From Glycocaulis abyssi (lineage in GTDB: Bacteria > Pseudomonadota > Alphaproteobacteria > Caulobacterales > Maricaulaceae): DNA of 64,000 bases. Shown one piece after another: positions 57,922 through 64,000 of the stretch (its first letter is position 1; each line of letters starts with the position of its first letter). Location: the NCBI RefSeq assembly GCF_041429775.1, contig NZ_CP163421.1, positions 2,009,001 to 2,073,000 on the forward strand. Direction: 5' to 3'. Under the pieces are notes generated by a model. The model saw only the letters and a list, made by a program, of their open reading frames with translations. It was not told the origin of the DNA and searched no databases. Made by a program: the position numbers and the translations under genes.

Positions 57922-59846
57922 CAGTCCAGCTCCAGAACATCCCTCAGAAACAGGGTCTCGGCCTCGCGCTGGAAGTCGCGGTTGGACTGGCGCGCAAAGC
58001 CATGCCCCTCATCCATGGCCACGAGATACCACGGATCACCGCCCGCTTCGCGCACGGCGGCGAGAATCTGCTCGGCCTCCGAGAGCGGCACGCGTGGATC
58101 ATTGGCGCCCTGAATGATGAAGAGCGGGGCCGTGATGCGGTGGGCGTGATTGGCGGGCGAAATGCTCTCCAGAAACTCGCGCACTTGCGGGTCACGCTCA
58201 TCGCCGTATTCGGCGCGGCGCAAATCCTGCCGGTAGCCGGCCGTGTTTTCCAGGAAGGTCACGAAATTGGAGATGCCGACAATATTGATGCCGCCCGCCA
58301 GCCGGTCGGAGTAATGCACCAGCGAAGCCAGCACCATATAGCCGCCATAGGAGCCGCCATAGACAACCACGCGGTTTTCGTCGAGATCGGGCTGGGTGGC
58401 GATCCAATCGAGCAGCGCGCCGATATCGCGCACCGAGTTCTCGCGCAGGAACACATTATCCAGATTGACATATTCGTTCCCGTACCCGGCCGAGCCGCGC
58501 ACGTTTGGCACGACAACCGCCGCGCCCAGCTCGTGCTGCCAGTACTGGAAGGCAGCGTTGAAGCCGGGGCGGGCCTGGCTTTCCGGCCCGCCATGGATGG
58601 AGACTATCACCGGATAGGGACCGTCGCCGGGCGGGCGATGGACAAAGGCGGGAACTTCCAGCCCGTCAAAGCTCTCATAGCTGATCAGTTCAGGGGTCTG
58701 GAAACGGCTGGTGTCGAGCCCGCCCACTTCGGACTGTGTCCACCGGACCAGCTCCTGCCAGGACAGGTCATAGGTCCACGCGTCACCCGGTGAGGCAGCC
58801 GAGCTGTGAGTGAAGCCGATAAGCGAGCCATCCGCGCTGAAATTGATACCGCCGATCAGGCCAACCGGCAGGTCAGGGGCGGGCAGCCGCTCGCCACTGG
58901 CCGCGTTGATGATGTAGATTTCCGAGATGCCGCCTTCATTGGTCGTGTAGGCGATGGTCGAGCCATCCGGGGACAGCGCCATGGCCTGCACATCCCAGTC
59001 ATGCTCGGCAACGATGCGCTTTTCACCGCCATCCAGCGGGATTTCCATGATGCGGCGGAATTCTGACCCTTCGTCGGTTACGACGAAAATGCTGTCGCCA
59101 CTGGCCGAGAAGCGGGCCGCGCCATATGCATTGGTCTCGTCCGGATTGATCTGGGTAAGCGTGCCCTCCCCGATATCAAGCACGTAGAGCCTTGCCTCGT
59201 TGATCGAGAAATACCGCCCGATCAGCAGTTTCGACCCGTCCGGCGACCAGTCCACCGGGCTCATCGCGCCTTCGCCCTGCAGGACTTCCTGCGCGGTCGT
59301 CGGGTCGGCCGGATCGGCCATGTAGATGGTGTAATCGGCATCACCCCAGCCGGCCGCCGCCCAGGCAATCATCCGGCCATCGCGTGACCAGGAAAAACCC
59401 TGATTGCGGATCTGGTCGGTGGTGAACTGGATGGAGCGTGATTGTTCGGGATCAAAGAGGAAGCCCTGGAAGAACTCGTCCCCGCCGACATCGCGGGTGA
59501 AGAGAAACTGGCCTGAGCCATCCGGGCGGATGGTCGCCCCGCTGGTGCGCTCGTCATAGAAGGTGATCTGACGGCGCGCGCCCATGGGCTGAGCGACGTG
59601 GTGGATCTGGTCGGTCTCGCCAAAACGCGTGGTGATGTAGATGCCGCCATCGGGGGCAAAATCGGAGAACATCGCTCCGCGCACATTCTGATACTGGCGC
59701 AAACGCTCGCGCACCTCGCCGGGAATCTCCGGGATGTTCTCCATCACCAGATTACCGCGTGTCACCCGCTCCGGGGCGCTCTGCGCCAGGGCAGGCGAGG
59801 CCAGTATCGCGGCCACACACATCGCGGCGGGCAGAATCATTCTCAT
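57921..59846 (-). CDS. Secreted S9 family peptidase, second paralogue
   Basis: 641 residues with a signal peptide (ILPAAMCVAAILASPALAQ). TolB/WD40-like propeller repeats are followed by the catalytic domain: HGGPESQARPGF, Ser499 in GGSYGGYMV, Asp583 in GANDPRVP and His615 in DEGHGF. It belongs to the dipeptidyl/acylaminoacyl-peptidase group. It is 71 bases downstream of an M16 peptidase gene. Start at 59846 preferred over the upstream GTG. Confidence 0.94.
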   Translation of the reverse strand: MRMILPAAMCVAAILASPALAQSAPERVTRGNLVMENIPEIPGEVRERLRQYQNVRGAMFSDFAPDGGIYITTRFGETDQIHHVAQPMGARRQITFYDERTSGATIRPDGSGQFLFTRDVGGDEFFQGFLFDPEQSRSIQFTTDQIRNQGFSWSRDGRMIAWAAAGWGDADYTIYMADPADPTTAQEVLQGEGAMSPVDWSPDGSKLLIGRYFSINEARLYVLDIGEGTLTQINPDETNAYGAARFSASGDSIFVVTDEGSEFRRIMEIPLDGGEKRIVAEHDWDVQAMALSPDGSTIAYTTNEGGISEIYIINAASGERLPAPDLPVGLIGGINFSADGSLIGFTHSSAASPGDAWTYDLSWQELVRWTQSEVGGLDTSRFQTPELISYESFDGLEVPAFVHRPPGDGPYPVIVSIHGGPESQARPGFNAAFQYWQHELGAAVVVPNVRGSAGYGNEYVNLDNVFLRENSVRDIGALLDWIATQPDLDENRVVVYGGSYGGYMVLASLVHYSDRLAGGINIVGISNFVTFLENTAGYRQDLRRAEYGDERDPQVREFLESISPANHAHRITAPLFIIQGANDPRVPLSEAEQILAAVREAGGDPWYLVAMDEGHGFARQSNRDFQREAETLFLRDVLELD

Positions 59847-59917
59847 CAACACATACTCCCTCTGGCTGTCCGGCGGGCGGGTGCTGCGCCCGTCCTCAGG
59901 CTGGATGCGCGGGAGCG

Positions 59918-62847
59918 CTATTCGCTCCCATCTGCGCTGCGCGGCAGGATCGACACCCGATATGCCTGCTCAGGCGAAAGATACTCTGACGCCAGCGCGG
60001 CGATCTCCTCGGCCGTCACCGCGTTATAATCCTCTACAGCCGTGCGCAGCCGGTCCAGACGTTCAGGATAGGTCTGCGAGCGGCTGATCTGGCTCAGCCA
60101 CATCCTGTTGCTTTCCATGCTCTGGTTCAACCGCTCCAGCACCGGTTGGCGCGCGCGCTGCAGCTCATCCTCGCTGATATCGCCTGCCGCCATCGCGGCG
60201 GCCAGCTCATCGGCAATCGCATACATGCGCCCGACATCCTCGCGGTCCACATCCAGTCCCACCCACAAGAAGCCAAAGCCGGGAAAGATGGTGGAGGTCT
60301 GACTGGACACGATGGGCGAGTAGGTTGCCCCCTCCCTCTCCCGGAAGCGCTCGGTAGCTTTCAGATTGTAGACTTCAGCCATCAGATCGAGCGCGCGGGC
60401 GCGCCGGGGATCGAACGCATCGCCGACAGGCCAGTATATGTTCGCCATGCCGCTATCGGCCTGACCGTTGAACTCCACGACGGCCGGGTCGGCACGCGGG
60501 TCCGGGAAGCCGAGCTGGCGGGCCTCGTCATAATCCGGCCAGCTGTCAGCGCGTTGCGGCAGGGCGCCGAATGTGCGCGCCGTCATGGCAATGGCATCAT
60601 CGCGCGTAATATCGCCGACAATGGTGATCTCCAGCGGTGCCGTGCTGAGCGCTTCGGCCACCAGCAAGCGGGCATGATCCATGGTGAATGCGGCAATTTC
60701 CCCGGCTTCGGGGAAACCCCAGCGCGGATCGCCATTGCGCAGCATCCGGCTGACCCGGTTCACGGCGACCTGTACGGCCTGCGCGTTCTGACCCCGGCGC
60801 ACTTCCTCGGCGATGGAACGGAACTGGTTCAGGCCGTCATCGCGCCAGCCCGGCGCGACCATGAAGGCGGTCAGCACCTGCATCTGCAGCTCGAAATCGT
60901 CCGGCGTTGTGGCGGAGGTGAAGGAAAAGCTGTCTGCGCCCACGCCGAGGCCATAGCCGACCGAACGGCCCGCCAGCAGGCGTTGCAGCTCGTCGCGGTC
61001 GTGGGCTTCCAGCCCGCCACCGCCAAACACCGCGCCCAGAATGGTGCCTGCGGCCGGTGTCGGCTGGGGCGTGAGATCGCCGGCGCCGAACTCGGCGCGG
61101 ATGCGGATGATATTGTCCTCGAAATCGGTCTGCTTGACGTTCAGCCGGACACCGTTGGCAAATACGATCTGGTGAAAATCGAGATCCTCGACATAAGAGG
61201 CCGAGACCACCTCTCCGGCTGGTCCGAAATCGGTATAGGCAAACTCGTTCGCGTCCACCTCGTCCATCGGATCAACCGGGGTGGACTGCGATTCGCTCCA
61301 CGCCTCGCGTACCGCCGCTTCCCCGTCTTCAAGCGGCTCGTTGACGGCGACATAGATTTGCGCCGGCGCCGCCGCCCAGATGGCGCGGAACGCGGCCTCG
61401 ACATTTTCGAGCGTCAGCTGGTCCTCGCTGGCTTCCAGCCATTCGGCCTTCCAGGAAGGATGGTGGAGCGTTGATCTGCCCAGCCAGCCCTGCCAGATAC
61501 CGTCGGCCAGTTCCGGCGTGCGGCGCGTGCGCGCGGCGTTGACCGAATTGCGCACGCTGGTGCGCAGATTGGACATCTGCTCATCCAGCTCGGCCTGGCT
61601 GAAGCCGTGCTCCAGCGCCCGGCGCACCTCCTGCTCGACAACGGCCAGCCCTTCGCGCCAGCGCTCCGGCGACAACACCGCGAACACGCCCGCGCGATGG
61701 GCAAGGTCAAAATCGTTCGTGTAGGAGAAGTTTGCCTGCACCAGCGGCGACAGGCCCGAATTGATCTGCGACTGCAAACGGCGCTGCACGATGGCATTGC
61801 CCAGCTGACGCAAGGTGGACTCCACCCGCGCCTGCGCACTGTCGGGGCGGGGGACGCCGGGCACAATCACATCATAGGTAATCAGCGTGAAAACTTCAGG
61901 ATCGTGGAAATAGCCAAAGCGCGGCGCGTCCACCGCGCTGACGGTCCCGATATCGGGATGGGCTGGCGCATCAGCGGGCGCCTGCCAGGTCGAGAAGCCC
62001 TCAACCGCGCTGACCTCAAGGCCGGGAAGCTCGATATCGAACCCGTCGCGGATCATCACCTCGATGGCGTCAGCGTCGATATCGCCGGTTACCACCAGAA
62101 GCGCGCGCTGGGGCACGTAGAAGTCCTGATAGTACTCCATGAAGGCATCGCGCTGTGCGTTATTGATGACGTCCAGCGTGCCGATAGGGCTGCGCTCGGC
62201 AACCAGCGTGTCGGGGTAGAGAAAGCCGTAATAGCTCATCAGGAAGCGCTGGATGGGCGTATCGCGATAGCGCATCTCGCTGCGGATTACGCCGCGTTCT
62301 GAGTCAATCGCGTCCTGGTCCATCACCATTTCGGTGGCAGTTTCGCGCATCAGGAACAGGCCGGTCTTGACGATCTGCTCCTCCACCGAGGGCAGATCGA
62401 GCTGATAGCCGACCACCTCCTGGCCGGTGAAGGCGTTGGTGTCAGGGCCGAACGCCAGGCCGTAGCGCTCCAGAAGCGGGATCATCTCGCCTTCTGGCAC
62501 ATTGGTGGTGCCGTTAAAGGCCATGTGCTCGATGAAATGGGCCAGCCCGCGCTGATGTTCGGCCTCGGCCAGCGAGCCCACATTGAAGACCAGACGCAAG
62601 GCCGCCGTACCGCTGGGCGTCGAATTGGGCATGATGGCGTAGCGCATGCCGTTATCGAGCTGGCCAAAGCGTATGCCCGGATCGGCCGGATCCCGCTGGT
62701 AAGATGGGCGAACTCTGTTTCGATACCCCCAGCCGCCGCATCACCGGCTGGCACGTCACCGGTATGGGCCGGGTCATCGGCGCACGCCGCGAGGGCGAGT
62801 AGCAGAATACCGGCGAACAGACCCTTGGCGGCGTTGACGGTTTTCAT
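59918..62847 (-). CDS. M16 family zinc peptidase, apparently frameshifted
   Basis: The first part (ATG 62847) encodes a lipoprotein signal (MKTVNAAKGLFAGILLLALAAC); the rest of the peptidase lies in another frame. The frames join if one more base is present in the C5 tract at 62726-62730: the product then reads on into YQRDPADPGIRFGQLDNGMRY and the 909-residue remainder. The zinc motif HFIEH is in RGLAHFIEHMAFNGT, and two M16 repeats are complete. So either the sequence has a one-base error or the gene is disrupted. Alternatively translation could restart at 62647 without a signal. Neighbours are another secreted peptidase and a peptide transporter ATPase. Confidence 0.82.
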
Positions 62848-62949
62848 GGTTGTTTCCCGGATTGTTGGCGCGCTCATCATGCACGCGAAACTAAGGCACA
62901 CTGACCGGGCTTCAAATGAAAAAGGCGTCACAACCGGCTTTGTCAGATA

Positions 62950-64000
62950 TCAGACCGGATCATGTTCGGCGACCCAGTGGCCAGGCGTAACCTCCAGCAA
63001 TTGCGGCCGGTACTGCACGGCATCGTCGCCATCGACGAGGCGCGATTTCAGGAAGCGCAGCTGCGCGCGGCTGTCGAGCGGGCTGGGAAGGTCGCCGGAA
63101 AGCTTGATGCGCTCGCGCTGGCGTTCGATCTGCGGGTCGGGGATCGGCACCGCAGAGATCAGCGCGCGGGTATAGGGATGGCGGGCATCGTCATAGATGG
63201 CATCGCGGGTGGCGAACTCCACGATCCGGCCCAGATACAGCACCATCACGCGGTGAGAGACCTCGCGCACCACAGACAGGTCATGCGAGATGAACAGCAT
63301 GGACAGGCCCAGATCGCGCTGCAGGTCCGCCAGAAGGTCAATGATCTGAGCCTGGATGGACACATCCAGCGCCGATACCGCCTCATCACAGATGACCAGT
63401 TTCGGGCTGAGGATCATCGCGCGGGCAATGCCGACGCGCTGGTTCTGACCTCCGGACAGCTCGTGCGGGTAGCGGTTTATCATGTCAGGGTCCAGCCCGA
63501 CCCGCTTCATCATCGCGCGTACCGCCTCGTCGCGCTCTTTGGCCCGTATACCGGGCCGGAAGGTCAGCAGCGGCTCGGCGATCGACGCGCCAATGGTCAT
63601 GCGCGGATTAAGTGAGGCAAGCGGATCCTGGAAGACAATCTGCATGTCCTTGCGCGCCTGACGCATGTCGCGCGCATTCTTCTCCAGCAGGTTGGTGCCG
63701 ATCCAGCTGACGGCGCCGTCAGTGGATTCCACCAGCCGCAACACCGCCCGGGCGAGCGTGGACTTGCCGCACCCGGATTCTCCCACAATACCGATTGTCT
63801 CACCGGGCAGGAGGTCAAAACTGACACCGTCAACGGCTTTCAGCGGGGTCATTTTCGGAAACAGGCCCGTTCCGTCAGGCACCGGGAACCAGACCTTGAG
63901 GTCCTTTACCTCCAGAACCGGCTTTTCGCCTTCAACCGCCTTGCGGGTCTGGGTGATCGGGCCGGTAATCCGGTCCGGCCGGTCCAGGCGCGGCATCGCA
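62950..64000 (-). CDS. Oligopeptide/dipeptide ABC transporter ATPase, partial at right edge
   Basis: At least 348 residues. Walker A GESGCGKST, signature LSGGQNQRVGIARAM and Walker B LVICDEAVSAL show one DppF/OppF-type ATPase. It starts MPRLDRPDRITGP, which looks like the end of a preceding OppD-type domain (usual ...SIPRLDG...), and the frame is open to the edge. It is therefore probably the second half of a double (YejF-like) ATPase. The C-terminal region lacks the Cys residues usual in these ATPases. Confidence 0.88.
   Translation of the reverse strand, partial: AMPRLDRPDRITGPITQTRKAVEGEKPVLEVKDLKVWFPVPDGTGLFPKMTPLKAVDGVSFDLLPGETIGIVGESGCGKSTLARAVLRLVESTDGAVSWIGTNLLEKNARDMRQARKDMQIVFQDPLASLNPRMTIGASIAEPLLTFRPGIRAKERDEAVRAMMKRVGLDPDMINRYPHELSGGQNQRVGIARAMILSPKLVICDEAVSALDVSIQAQIIDLLADLQRDLGLSMLFISHDLSVVREVSHRVMVLYLGRIVEFATRDAIYDDARHPYTRALISAVPIPDPQIERQRERIKLSGDLPSPLDSRAQLRFLKSRLVDGDDAVQYRPQLLEVTPGHWVAEHDPV

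Overview
The window is a GC-rich, gene-dense stretch of alphaproteobacterial chromosome. Gene content and order point to the stalked or dimorphic lineage (Caulobacterales/Maricaulales, Hyphomonadaceae- or Maricaulaceae-like); this is an inference. The main indications are an RcdA/DUF1465 protein, a DUF1013 cell-cycle regulator, the tsaE-amgK-murU-addB-addA-trxA block, AddAB instead of RecBCD, secreted S9 and M16 peptidases, and a sphingosine-1-phosphate-lyase-like decarboxylase. I see no rRNA, tRNA, CRISPR array or prophage.

Layout. 0-9 kb: end of a sulfatase gene converging on a formylglycine-generating enzyme, katG with an OxyR-like site, an S1P-lyase-like enzyme, a divergent PEP carboxylase, and nth. 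9-16 kb: ftsK, a beta-propeller protein, argG, an SDR-pyrF pair, and trxA. 16-25 kb: a minus-strand block with start/stop overlaps, tsaE-amgK-murU-addB-addA, which combines tRNA modification, cell-wall recycling and double-strand-break repair. 25-35 kb: ferredoxin reductase and ferredoxin, SDRs, an SMP-30-like protein, kynB-kynU, a secreted S9 peptidase, ubiX with a TIGR02444 gene, and two YdcH-like small proteins. 36-39 kb: TPR protein and SDR, then an IS5-family element inserted exactly at the shared CTAG stop of two convergent genes. 39-48 kb: quinone oxidoreductase, DUF1192, rcdA, rpmE, and a long minus-strand run thiE-Sel1-GH108-efp-suhB-ExbB/MotA-like-MotB-like. 48-53 kb: glycolytic cluster gap-(AT-rich membrane gene)-pgk-fba, then a DUF433/DUF5615 toxin-antitoxin pair. 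53-64 kb: HAF-repeat autotransporter, argE, FKBP isomerase, SRPBCC protein, a second S9 peptidase, an M16 peptidase gene with an apparent one-base frameshift, and the C-terminal half of a probable double oligopeptide ABC ATPase that runs off the right edge.

The most unusual items are: (1) the IS element, whose transposase has no stop codon of its own, so that the duplicated CTAG ends the transposase and both flanking genes; (2) the AT-rich membrane gene lodged between gap and pgk; (3) the M16 frameshift at a C5 tract; (4) a PEP carboxylase with altered catalytic loops; (5) a lipoprotein-type formylglycine-generating enzyme; and (6) three copies of a roughly 105-bp nested inverted repeat placed just after stop codons.
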